NCBI GenBank assembly: GCA_046537875.1
Contig: JBKHJZ010000048.1
Span: forward strand, 1-18,717
Origin: JBKHJZ01 sp046537875
GTDB lineage: Bacteria > Actinomycetota > Acidimicrobiia > Acidimicrobiales > VFJN01
Reading direction: 5' to 3'
DNA: 18,717 nt
Numbering within the stretch: the stretch's first letter is position 1; every line of letters starts with the position of its first letter. Both the position numbers and the translations under genes were made by a program. The notes under the pieces are model-generated. The model was given only the letters and a program-made list of their open reading frames with translations, did no database searches and was not told where the DNA came from. Below, one piece after another: positions 6,625 through 13,350 of this stretch.

Positions 6625-7100
6625 GACCTGTACCTCTCTGCCAGCAACTTGGCCACGGGGGGCGGAACCATCGACGAGATGTCGCCGCCGTAGCGGGCGA
6701 TCTCGCGGATCAGCTTCGACGCGAGGAACGAGTACGACGACCCCGACGGGATGAACAGTGTGTCGACACCGGAGACCGCGTGGTTCATCTGGGCCATCAT
6801 CAGCTCCGACTCGAAGTCGGACACCACGCGCAGACCCTTCACGATGAAGTCGGCGTCGACCTCGCGTGCGAGGTCCACGACGAGGCTCGAGAACGTGGTG
6901 ATGCGGACGTTGTCGAGGTGCGCCGTCGATTCGGCGATGAGCGACTGCCGCTCGTCGAGGGAGAGCAGCGGCTCTCCCTTCTGCGGATTCCTGACCGCGG
7001 CGACGACCACGTCGTCGAACAGCCGGGCCGCCACCTCGATGATCTCGAGATGGCCGTTGTGAATCGGGTCGAACGACCCCGGGTAGAGGACGGTGGTCAC
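6621..7100 (-). CDS. coaD: Phosphopantetheine adenylyltransferase
   Basis: CoaD transfers AMP from ATP to 4'-phosphopantetheine, giving dephospho-CoA, the fourth step of CoA synthesis. The 159-aa protein has the nucleotidyltransferase signature near the N-terminus (YPGSFDPIHNGHLEI, residues 6-20, with His14 and His17), KGLR at 88-91 and the C-terminal SSYSFLAS and GGDIS segments. The start is GTG 7098-7100, with AGGAGA 6 nt upstream; the GTG nine codons further up gives a non-conserved extension. A TACCGT at 7149-7154 on the minus strand may be a -10 box. It stands 61 nt after rsmD, a very common pairing, and overlaps the following coiled-coil gene by 4 nt. Confidence 0.95.
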   Translation of the reverse strand: MTTVLYPGSFDPIHNGHLEIIEVAARLFDDVVVAAVRNPQKGEPLLSLDERQSLIAESTAHLDNVRITTFSSLVVDLAREVDADFIVKGLRVVSDFESELMMAQMNHAVSGVDTLFIPSGSSYSFLASKLIREIARYGGDISSMVPPPVAKLLAERYRS

Positions 7101-7161
7101 TCGGACTCTCCTGGTCACCTGCGGCAACGGGGGCGCGGGACGACACCCACGGTACCCGCCG

Positions 7162-7713
7162 TCAGGTCGCGGACCGTGACAAGAACCCCACCCACGTGTC
7201 GCCGTACCGGCTCTCGCGCACGAGCGACCACCCCCGAGGAGGCGGCACGGGACCGCCGGACTCGACCACCACGAACGTGGCCGGTAGCCGCGTGAGCAGG
7301 CTGTCCCACGCGTCGTAGGCGTAGGGCGGGTCGCAGAGCGCGAGGTCGTAGTGCGGCGCCTCGCCGACCCGCCCGGGACGGTGGCGTCGTTCGTCGAGGA
7401 ACCGCTCCACCGTCGTGCCGATCACGTCGGCCCGCTCGACGAACCCGCACGCGGCCAGGTTGGCGGCGATCGCCCGCCGGGCCCTCCGGTCGCTGTCCAC
7501 GAAGGTCGCGTGCGACGCGCCACGCGAGAGAGCCTCGATGCCGAGGGCACCGCTGCCCGCGAACAGGTCGAGCACCCGGGCGCCGTCGATGAGCCCCCGG
7601 CTCCACAGCGCGTTGAAGATCGCCTCGCGGACCCGATCGCTCGTCGGGCGGGTGCGGTCTCCCTCCGGGGTCACGAGGCGCCGACCGCGCGCCGCGCCCG
7701 CCACCACCCGCAT
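7162..7713 (-). CDS. rsmD: 16S rRNA (guanine(966)-N2)-methyltransferase RsmD
   Basis: RsmD methylates G966 of 16S rRNA during small-subunit assembly using S-adenosylmethionine. The 183-aa protein starts MRVVAGAARGRRL, has the family segment TRPTSDRVREAIFNAL (residues 21-36), a class I SAM-binding motif DLFAGSGALGIEALSRGA (49-66) and the catalytic DPPY (128-131). The ATG at 7711-7713 matches the family N-terminus; only a weak GGGGCG lies upstream. It is the first gene of the minus-strand block. In many actinobacteria recG lies directly upstream, whereas here 3.4 kb of plus-strand genes intervene. Confidence 0.95.
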   Translation of the reverse strand: MRVVAGAARGRRLVTPEGDRTRPTSDRVREAIFNALWSRGLIDGARVLDLFAGSGALGIEALSRGASHATFVDSDRRARRAIAANLAACGFVERADVIGTTVERFLDERRHRPGRVGEAPHYDLALCDPPYAYDAWDSLLTRLPATFVVVESGGPVPPPRGWSLVRESRYGDTWVGFLSRSAT

Positions 7714-7880
7714 CAGCGGCACGCCCCGACGAGCCGACGAACCGGTCCTGCCGGGGCACCCGGGGGCTTGCCGATGGCCGCACCGTGCACGCGCCCGACC
7801 GTACGCCGCCCGGTGCCCGGCGGCCGGCGGCGGCGCCGGGGTGCGTGCGGGCCGGGCACCCTGCTCGGGCCGGCGGCCGG

Positions 7881-7886
7881 TACCGT
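7881..7886 (+). promoter_or_regulatory. -10 box of nitrobindin-like gene (leaderless layout)
   Basis: TACCGT is followed by 7 nt and GTG at 7894. The same exact spacing is found before smc, the DUF177 gene, the zinc-ribbon gene and the fakA-like gene. No -35 is evident. Confidence 0.5.
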
Positions 7887-7893
7887 GAGGACC

Positions 7894-8376
7894 GTGGAGG
7901 CCGCCGTGCACCCCGACATCAAGGCGCTGGACTGCCTGCTCGGGACCTGGCAGGGGCGGGGCGAAGGTGTCTACCCGACCATCGAGCCCTTCGCGTACTC
8001 GGAGGAGGTCTCCTTCACGCACACCGGCAAGCCGTTCCTCGCCTACCGCCAGACGACCGTGAACCTCGGCACCGGGGCACCCGCCCACACCGAGGTGGGC
8101 TACTGGCGGTCGGCCGGTCCGGGGCGGGTCGAGCTGGTGCTGGCCCATCCCACCGGCATCGCCGAGATCGAGGAGGGGTCGATCACGCCGATCGACGGCG
8201 GCGTGGCCCTGCGGCTGCACTCGACCACCGTCGGCCTCACCGCCACCGCGAAGTCGGTGCGGAGCCTCGAGCGCTCGGTCACCGTCCAGGGTGACGTGCT
8301 GCGCTACGACCTCGCGATGGGCGCCGTGGACCAGCCCCACCAGCACCACCTCTCGGCCACGCTGCACCGCACGTGA
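7894..8376 (+). CDS. Nitrobindin-like heme-binding beta-barrel protein (FABP-like, Rv2717c type)
   Basis: This 160-aa protein closely resembles the nitrobindin/THAP4-C-terminal family, including M. tuberculosis Rv2717c: LLGTWQGRGEGVYPTIEPFAYSEEVSF, then GKPFLAYRQ, VELVLAHPTGIAEIEEG and a C-terminal QPHQHHLSATLHR. The family forms a 10-stranded beta-barrel that binds ferric heme through a C-terminal histidine and can handle NO or peroxynitrite; the His-rich C-terminal strand fits this. There is no signal peptide, so it is cytosolic. The start is uncertain. GTG 7894 fits a leaderless transcript, while GTG 7906 has GGAGG 5 nt upstream (156 aa); conserved sequence begins after both. It is transcribed divergently from rsmD and followed by a 6-bp hairpin. 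Confidence 0.88.
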   Translation: MEAAVHPDIKALDCLLGTWQGRGEGVYPTIEPFAYSEEVSFTHTGKPFLAYRQTTVNLGTGAPAHTEVGYWRSAGPGRVELVLAHPTGIAEIEEGSITPIDGGVALRLHSTTVGLTATAKSVRSLERSVTVQGDVLRYDLAMGAVDQPHQHHLSATLHRT

Positions 8377-8399
8377 CCGGCGACCCCGGGGCGGGCACC

Positions 8400-8416
8400 C
8401 GTCGCGCTCGGCGACG
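8400..8416 (+). terminator. Hairpin after nitrobindin-like gene
   Basis: CGTCGC and GCGACG form a 6-bp stem with a 5-nt loop, 23 nt after the stop. There is no T-run. The rest of the 224-nt gap before the DUF305 gene shows no clear promoter, only the palindrome CGATCGCGATCG at 8472-8483. Confidence 0.3.
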
Positions 8417-8600
8417 TCTGGGCACCACCCGGCCACATCGGTTCCGCCGCTCCCGTCCCGAGTGTCGGTGACGATCGCGATCGACCCACCGACGGCCACC
8501 TCGTTCCCGACGCGGCCGCGGGTGCCGCCGTGGTTGGGGCGCGCACTCGCGGGTACGCCGAGAACGGATCCATCCGACGGCCAGGGCAGGAGCGCGATCG

Positions 8601-9218
8601 ATGCAGCCGGACAACCAACGAGAGGGCGCCGTCGCAATGGGCGGCACCGACGGAAGCGGTCAGGACGACCATGCCGACATGCAGTGGAAGATGTACCTGC
8701 GGTTCGGCGCCATGATCCTCACCTCGATGGTGTTCATGTACTGGGTGATGTTCGCCGGCACCTGGGAGTTGAGCCACGTGCGGTTCAGTCGGAGCCGCGT
8801 GTTCATGGCGTTGACCATGGGCGGGACCATGGGCCTGGTCATGCTCGCGTGGATGCTCACCATGTACCGGAGCGTGAGGGGCAACATCGTCGTGGTCGCT
8901 GTCAGCCTGCTGCTGCTCGGGGGAGGCATCTTCCTGGACCGGAGCCAGACCACGGTGGGCGACGTCGCCTTCATGCGAGCGATGATCCCGCACCACTCGC
9001 TGGCCATCACCCGCTCCGAACGCTTCAACGTCGACGACGTCCGCGTCTGCGACCTCGCCGTCGAGATCAGCGAAGCGCAGCGCCGCGAGATCCTGGAGAT
9101 GGACTGGCTGATCGACGACATCAACGAGAACGGCGTCGCCTCGACACGCGCCGAGGCACGGGAACGACCGGTCCCGGAGTACGACGTGTCCGCCGACCTG
9201 GAGTGCCCGGACGAATGA
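8601..9218 (+). CDS. Membrane protein with C-terminal DUF305 domain
   Basis: This 205-aa protein has an acidic N-terminus, three hydrophobic segments (about residues 32-52, 67-89 and 94-112, Met-rich) and a C-terminal DUF305 domain (about 119-180). The domain contains FMRAMIPHHSLAI (His131, His132) and an EM..LIDDI segment. DUF305 is a four-helix ferritin-like fold often found near copper or metal-handling genes; the paired His and Met residues are compatible with metal binding, but its function is not established. No second metal-related gene is adjacent. The ATG 8601 has AGGAG 8 nt upstream; ATG 8637 is an alternative. The segment lengths suggest an inner-membrane protein with the DUF305 domain on one face. 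Confidence 0.82.
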   Translation: MQPDNQREGAVAMGGTDGSGQDDHADMQWKMYLRFGAMILTSMVFMYWVMFAGTWELSHVRFSRSRVFMALTMGGTMGLVMLAWMLTMYRSVRGNIVVVAVSLLLLGGGIFLDRSQTTVGDVAFMRAMIPHHSLAITRSERFNVDDVRVCDLAVEISEAQRREILEMDWLIDDINENGVASTRAEARERPVPEYDVSADLECPDE

Positions 9219-9273
9219 CGTCGTGATGCCCGTGCGCCAGGGCGGCCGGGCCCGTGCCCGTCGACGCACCTGG

Positions 9274-9279
9274 CATCGT
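9274..9279 (+). promoter_or_regulatory. Weak -10-like box before the enoyl-CoA hydratase gene
   Basis: CATCGT lies exactly 7 nt before ATG 9287. It deviates from TANNNT only in the first base and has the spacing of the leaderless promoters elsewhere in the window. Confidence 0.25.
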
Positions 9280-9286
9280 TGCGGCC

Positions 9287-10003
9287 ATGAGCGATCACGT
9301 CCGCGTCATCGGAATCGACCAGCCCGAGGTCCGCAACGCCATCAACACGGCGACGGCGCAGCGGCTGCACGACGAGCTCCTGGCCTTCGATGCCCACGAC
9401 TCCGCCCGGGTGGCGGTGCTCACCGGCGACGCGGCGGCGTTCTGCTCCGGCGCCAACCTCCGTGACCTCCCCCGCCTGCGCGACAGCGGTCCTCTGGGGC
9501 CCACCCGCTTGACGCTCTCCAAGCCGGTGATCGCCGCGATCGAGGGCTGGTGCGTCGCCGGCGGCATGGAGCTGGCGGCCTGGTGCGACCTCCGGGTGGC
9601 CGGGGACACCGCCCGCTTCGGCTGCCTCGAGCGGCGGTGGGGCGTCCCGCTGGTCGACGGCGGCACCTACCGGCTGCCCCGCTTGGTCGGGCTCGGTCGT
9701 GCCCTCGACCTCATCCTCACCGGACGGGAGATCGACGCCACCGAGGCCGAGCGGATCGGGTTCGTCGACCGGCTGGTCCCCGCCGGCACGGCGCTCGACG
9801 CCGCCACGGAGCTGGCCGGCGAGATCGCTGCCTTCCCCTGGGCCTGCGTGGTGTCCGACCGGCGGGCGGTCCTCGACGGCTTGGGCACGGGTCTCGCCGA
9901 GGCGCTCGCCAACGAGGACCGCCTGGGGCGCGAGGTGATCGCCGCCGGCGACTTCGCGGACGGCGTCGAGCGGTTCACCCGCCGGTCCCCAGGGCCGAAC
10001 TGA
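9287..10003 (+). CDS. Enoyl-CoA hydratase/isomerase family protein
   Basis: This 238-aa crotonase-fold protein would act on an acyl-CoA thioester in fatty-acid or related catabolism; the exact substrate cannot be read from sequence. It has the family stretch PEVRNAIN (13-20), the oxyanion-hole segments CSGANL (53-58) and AGGMELA (91-97), and both glutamates used by hydratases (Glu95 and Glu115, in CLERRWG), followed by DGGTYRLPRLVG. The N-terminus is short: only about 10 residues precede PEVRN, where homologues usually have about 20. GTG 9254 would add 11 residues (249 aa). I prefer ATG 9287 because a CATCGT -10-like box lies 7 nt upstream. It is followed by a 6-bp hairpin. Confidence 0.88.
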   Translation: MSDHVRVIGIDQPEVRNAINTATAQRLHDELLAFDAHDSARVAVLTGDAAAFCSGANLRDLPRLRDSGPLGPTRLTLSKPVIAAIEGWCVAGGMELAAWCDLRVAGDTARFGCLERRWGVPLVDGGTYRLPRLVGLGRALDLILTGREIDATEAERIGFVDRLVPAGTALDAATELAGEIAAFPWACVVSDRRAVLDGLGTGLAEALANEDRLGREVIAAGDFADGVERFTRRSPGPN

Positions 10004-10022
10004 GCCGCGGCAACCGTGCCCG

Positions 10023-10037
10023 GCCGCTCTGAGCGGC
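10023..10037 (+). terminator. Hairpin after enoyl-CoA hydratase gene
   Basis: GCCGCT and AGCGGC form a perfect 6-bp stem with a CTG loop, 19 nt after the stop codon. No T-run follows. It lies upstream of the next putative -10 box. Confidence 0.4.
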
Positions 10038-10080
10038 GGCTCGGTCGTCAGGACCGCCCACCGACCGGTGAGCGCCCCGC

Positions 10081-10086
10081 TAGCGT
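10081..10086 (+). promoter_or_regulatory. -10 box of the zinc-ribbon/PPOX operon (leaderless layout)
   Basis: TAGCGT is followed by 7 nt (CACCGTG) and GTG at 10094. No Shine-Dalgarno precedes the gene, consistent with a leaderless mRNA. Confidence 0.5.
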
Positions 10087-10093
10087 CACCGTG

Positions 10094-10273
10094 GTGGAGA
10101 TCGATCCGGTCATCACCTGCATCGATTGCGGTGGCCGCGCCCACCTGATCTCCTACCCGCCGGACGAGCGCGACTGGGAGCCCGGGGATCTCACGACATA
10201 CCGCTGCGAGGACTGCCTCGAGCGGTGGGACCTGGTCGTGCCCGACGACGACCACACGGGGGAGTCGCCGTGA
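10094..10273 (+). CDS. Small zinc-ribbon protein
   Basis: This 59-aa protein carries two CxxC pairs (Cys9/Cys12 in ITCIDCGG and Cys38/Cys41 in YRCEDCLERWD), a classic zinc-ribbon layout, with an acidic C-terminus. I do not recognise a specific family function; it may bind nucleic acid or a protein partner. The start is GTG 10094, 7 nt after a TAGCGT box; the adjacent GTG 10091 would add one residue. It overlaps the next gene by 4 nt (GTGA), so it is the first gene of a three-gene unit with two split-barrel proteins. Confidence 0.75.
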   Translation: MEIDPVITCIDCGGRAHLISYPPDERDWEPGDLTTYRCEDCLERWDLVVPDDDHTGESP

Positions 10274-10644
10274 CGGTGACCAGGGACATCGACCCTGACC
10301 GCGCAGGCGACCTGCTCGACCAGGCACCGCGCGCCTGCATCGCCGTCGCAGGTGACGACGGGCCGCAGGCGCTCCCGGTCGCGTTCGCGTGGGTCGACGG
10401 CCGCTACCTCGCCGGGGTCGCCGGGGACACCGGCCCCCTACTGGAAGCCGATGACGAGGTGGTCCTGCTCGTCGACGACGGTGTCCACTTCTTCGACCTG
10501 CGCGCGGTCTACGTGCGAGGCCGAGCGGAACCGACGGCGCCGCCGGCGGGCGCGACCGGCGGCCGCAGGTGGTTCGAGGTGGTGCCGCAGTTGCGTGTCG
10601 CCTGGGACTACGGCCAGATGCGGGAGGTGGAGGATGGGGCCTGA
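10270..10644 (+). CDS. PPOX-type split-barrel protein 1 (pyridoxamine 5'-phosphate oxidase-like)
   Basis: This 124-aa protein has the split beta-barrel pattern of the pyridoxamine 5'-phosphate oxidase-like superfamily, whose members bind FMN or F420 and reduce or oxidise small molecules. It runs from a helix (DRAGDLLDQAPRACIAVAG) through strands ALPVAFAWVDGRYLAGV, a segment EADDEVVLLVDDGVHFFDLRAVYVRGRAE, to VVPQLRVAWDYG. Cofactor and substrate cannot be fixed from the sequence. It is short for the family, so it may be one half of a heterodimer with the next gene. The start GTG 10270 overlaps the zinc-ribbon stop by 4 nt; its 3' end overlaps the next gene by 11 nt. Confidence 0.75.
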   Translation: MTVTRDIDPDRAGDLLDQAPRACIAVAGDDGPQALPVAFAWVDGRYLAGVAGDTGPLLEADDEVVLLVDDGVHFFDLRAVYVRGRAEPTAPPAGATGGRRWFEVVPQLRVAWDYGQMREVEDGA

Positions 10645-11101
10645 CGATCCGACGGCGCTCGACATCCTGCGGCGCGCCCGGGTCGCCCGCATCGCCACCC
10701 GGTCGCGGAACGGGCGGCCCAGCGTCAACCCGCTGTACTTCGCCCGGGTCGACGGCGAGCTCTGGCTCGGGACGCCGGAGTGGACCCTCGCCGCCCGGAA
10801 CGCACGCGCCGATCCCCGGGTCAGCGTCCTCTTCGACGTGGAGGACGATCCGTCCGATCACCGCGTCCTGCGGATCACCGGCCGGGCCACGGTGCGCACC
10901 GACCGGGAGGCCCAGCGTTCGTACAGCCGCCGGGTGCTCCGCCGCTACGTGCTGACGCCGGGCGGCATCCGCAACGCCCTGGAGCATCGTCGACAGCTCG
11001 GCCTCATGCGCAGGTACCACGCGCAGTCTGCGGACCCGGGTCGGGCCGGCGTGATCGCCGTGACCCCGGAGCGCGCCGAGCTCGTCCCTCCACCGGAGTA
11101 G
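10634..11101 (+). CDS. PPOX-type split-barrel protein 2 (flavin-binding family)
   Basis: This 155-aa protein belongs to the PPOX/FMN-binding split-barrel family: DILRRARVARIATRSRNGRPSVNPLYFARVDGELWLGT (residues 9-46), then ARADPRVSVLFDVED and HRVLRITGRATV. This is the pattern of actinobacterial FMN/F420-dependent oxidoreductases or heme-degrading relatives, substrate unknown. It is a better match to the family than its neighbour and probably the cofactor-binding partner. ATG 10634 overlaps the preceding stop by 11 nt, indicating translational coupling. It is the last gene before the convergent junction with recG. Confidence 0.8.
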   Translation: MGPDDPTALDILRRARVARIATRSRNGRPSVNPLYFARVDGELWLGTPEWTLAARNARADPRVSVLFDVEDDPSDHRVLRITGRATVRTDREAQRSYSRRVLRRYVLTPGGIRNALEHRRQLGLMRRYHAQSADPGRAGVIAVTPERAELVPPPE

Positions 11102-11108
11102 CCCCCGC

Positions 11109-11122
11109 CCCCGGAGCCGGGG
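11109..11122. terminator. Short hairpin at the convergent PPOX/recG junction
   Basis: CCCCG and CGGGG flank a GAGC loop in the 37-nt gap between two convergent stop codons. It is symmetrical and could serve both strands, but the stem is only 5 bp. Confidence 0.3.
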
Positions 11123-11138
11123 CGACGCCGGCTGATGG

Positions 11139-13268
11139 TCAGCCCTTGAGCAGGTACTGCTGGTCCTCCTCGTCGAGGAAGAGCCCCACCTCCTCCACCA
11201 GGTCGGCATGGGCCTCGAGGCCGCCCTCGCCGTCGACGATCGCGAACGCCAGCTCGCGCGCCCGCTCCACCCACTCGCGGTCCCGGCGCAGCGACGCCAG
11301 CTTCAGGTCGGTGCGACCCTTCTGGCGCTCGCCCATGATCGTGCCCTCGCCCCGCAGCTCCAGATCGACCTCGGCCAGGGCGAACCCGTCCGTCGTCTCG
11401 ACCAGTGCGCCGAGGCGGGCCTCGGCCTCGGGGGTGTCGGCCCGGCTGACCAGGTGGCACCACGACTGCTCGCTCCCCCGGCCCACGCGGCCCCGCAGCT
11501 GGTGCAGCTGGGCGATGCCGAAGCGGTCGGCGTCGAGCACGACCATCACCGTGGCGTTCGGGACGTCGACGCCCACCTCGATCACCGTGGTGGCCACCAG
11601 GACGTCGAGGCGACCCTCGCGGAACTGGTGCATGGTCGACTCCTTGTCGGTCGACCCCATCCGGCCGTGAAGCAGCCCGAGGCGGAGCCCGGCCAGCTCG
11701 CCGGCGTCGAGCCGGGCGTAGGTGTCCTCGGCCGAGCGCGCCTCCAGCCGATCCGACTCCTCGACCAGCGGGCACACCACGTAGGCCTGCCGGCCGGCGG
11801 CCACCTCCTTGCGCACGGCCGCCCACACCTCGTGCTCGTCGTCCTCGGTGCGGGCCCACGAGGTGACGATCGGGTGGCGCCCGGCCGGGCGCGACCGGAT
11901 GACCGTCACGTCGAGGTCGCCGTACACGGTCATCGCCGCGGTGCGCGGGATGGGGGTGGCGGTCATCACCAGCACGTCGGGCACCGGTCCCCCACCCGCC
12001 TTGTCCCGCAGGGCGGCACGCTGCTCGACGCCGAACCGGTGCTGCTCGTCGATGACCACGACGCCCAGCGACGAGAAGTCGACGCCCTCCTGGATGAGGG
12101 CGTGGGTCCCGATCACCAGGTCCACGCCGCCGGCCGCCAGGTCGGCGAGGATGCGACGGCGGTCGGCGGCCCCCACGCGGTTGGTGAGCAGCTCCACCCG
12201 CAGCGGCCGGGCGCCGAACAGCGTGGTCCCCGCATCGCCCACCTCCAGGCCCCCCAGCAGGGCGCGGATGCCCTGCGCGTGCTGCTCGGCCAGCACCTCG
12301 GTCGGCGCCATGAACGCGCCCTGGTGCCCGCCCTGCACCGCGGCCAGCAGCGCGGAGACCGCCACCAGCGTCTTGCCCGCCCCCACATCGCCCTGGAGCA
12401 GCCGGTGCATCGGGTGGGGCGCGGCGAGGTCGGCGTCGATCTCCGCGATCGCCGACCGCTGGTCGTCGGTGAGCCGGAACGGCAGGCGCTCGACGAACGC
12501 CTCGCGGAGCGGACCGGTCACCGTGTGCTCGATGCCGCGGGTGGTGCGCTCGAGCACCCGCTTGCGCTGCACCAGCGCCAGCTGGACCCGCAGCAGCTCG
12601 TCGAGCACGAGCCGCCGGCGGGCCGCGGCGTGCTCCTCGCCGCTCCCCGGCTGGTGGATGCCGCGGAACGCCGCGGTCCGGTCGATGAGGTCGTGGAGGT
12701 CGAGAACCCACGCCGGCACCGGGTCGAGGAAGTCGCCCGCACGGCGGAGGGCCTCGGCGACCCACCGGGCGACGTCCCAGGTGTGGATGCGGGCCTTCTC
12801 CGACTGCGGGTACACGGGCACGATGCGCCCCGTCCGGTCGCCGACCAGGTCGACGACCGGGTTGGTGAGCTGCCGCTGGCCCCGGTACACGTCGAGCTTC
12901 CCGAAGAACACCGCCTCGGTCCCCGGCCGCAGCTGGCGCTCGCGCCACGGCTGGTTGAAGAACTGGACCCGCAGCGTCCCGCTCCCGTCGGACACGTCGG
13001 CCGTCACCAGTGCCTTCGGCGGCCGCCCCCGGGTGCGGCGGCTGGCGATCCGTCGCACGCTCGCCAGCACCATCGCCTCCTCGCCCACCGCGAGGTCGCG
13101 GATGCGGGCCTGGTGGGTGCGGTCGATGTAGCGCCGCGGGTAGTGGGTGAGCAGATCGAGCACCGACTCGATCCCGAGGTGCTCTGCGAGGTTGGCGGCG
13201 CGCTCGGGCCCGATGCCGCTGATCGTGGTGACCGGGATGTCTGCGAGCTGGCTCAGGCGCCGGGCCAC
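11139..13268 (-). CDS. recG: ATP-dependent DNA helicase RecG
   Basis: RecG remodels stalled replication forks and branched recombination intermediates. The 709-aa protein has the N-terminal wedge/OB-fold region (GIGPERAANLAEHLGI, THYPRRYIDR, about residues 18-150). It is followed by superfamily 2 helicase motifs: Walker A GDVGAGKT (293-300), DEQH (407-410), TATPIPRT (436-443) and QLRGRVGRG in motif VI. The second GTG of the pair GTGGTG (13266-13268) is chosen as start because GGGAGA lies 6 nt upstream; the length is typical. The 82-nt gap to the fakA-like gene holds a 15-bp tandem duplication. The fakA-like to recG order is common in Gram-positive bacteria. Confidence 0.96.
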   Translation of the reverse strand: MARRLSQLADIPVTTISGIGPERAANLAEHLGIESVLDLLTHYPRRYIDRTHQARIRDLAVGEEAMVLASVRRIASRRTRGRPPKALVTADVSDGSGTLRVQFFNQPWRERQLRPGTEAVFFGKLDVYRGQRQLTNPVVDLVGDRTGRIVPVYPQSEKARIHTWDVARWVAEALRRAGDFLDPVPAWVLDLHDLIDRTAAFRGIHQPGSGEEHAAARRRLVLDELLRVQLALVQRKRVLERTTRGIEHTVTGPLREAFVERLPFRLTDDQRSAIAEIDADLAAPHPMHRLLQGDVGAGKTLVAVSALLAAVQGGHQGAFMAPTEVLAEQHAQGIRALLGGLEVGDAGTTLFGARPLRVELLTNRVGAADRRRILADLAAGGVDLVIGTHALIQEGVDFSSLGVVVIDEQHRFGVEQRAALRDKAGGGPVPDVLVMTATPIPRTAAMTVYGDLDVTVIRSRPAGRHPIVTSWARTEDDEHEVWAAVRKEVAAGRQAYVVCPLVEESDRLEARSAEDTYARLDAGELAGLRLGLLHGRMGSTDKESTMHQFREGRLDVLVATTVIEVGVDVPNATVMVVLDADRFGIAQLHQLRGRVGRGSEQSWCHLVSRADTPEAEARLGALVETTDGFALAEVDLELRGEGTIMGERQKGRTDLKLASLRRDREWVERARELAFAIVDGEGGLEAHADLVEEVGLFLDEEDQQYLLKG

Positions 13269-13280
13269 CACCGTTCTCCC

Positions 13281-13310
13281 GGGGCGAGAGGCGACGGGGC
13301 GAGAGGCGAC
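13281..13310. repeat. 15-bp tandem duplication upstream of recG
   Basis: The unit GGGGCGAGAGGCGAC occurs twice without a gap (13281-13295 and 13296-13310), just before the recG start. It encodes a repeated VASRP if translation began further upstream. Confidence 0.9.
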
Positions 13311-13350
13311 CAGGTGGACGCCACGCCGCCCGGGCGGCGGCTTCCGCTCC

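Noticed and set aside
8472..8483. Perfect 12-bp palindrome CGATCGCGATCG in the gap before the DUF305 gene
   Set aside because: It has no loop for a hairpin, no second copy was noticed, and it is not placed on an identifiable promoter; it is plausible by chance or as a methylation target.
8290..8600. Possible minus-strand gene in the 224-nt gap (readable NEVAVGGSIAIVTDT-like stretch)
   Set aside because: The frame has no ribosome binding site, lacks a recognisable family and runs straight into antisense of the nitrobindin-like gene.
8660..11209. 849-codon minus-strand frame under the plus-strand gene group
   Set aside because: Its translation is repetitive Arg/Gly/His/Asp sequence without motifs, and the plus-strand genes with recognisable families cover the same bases.
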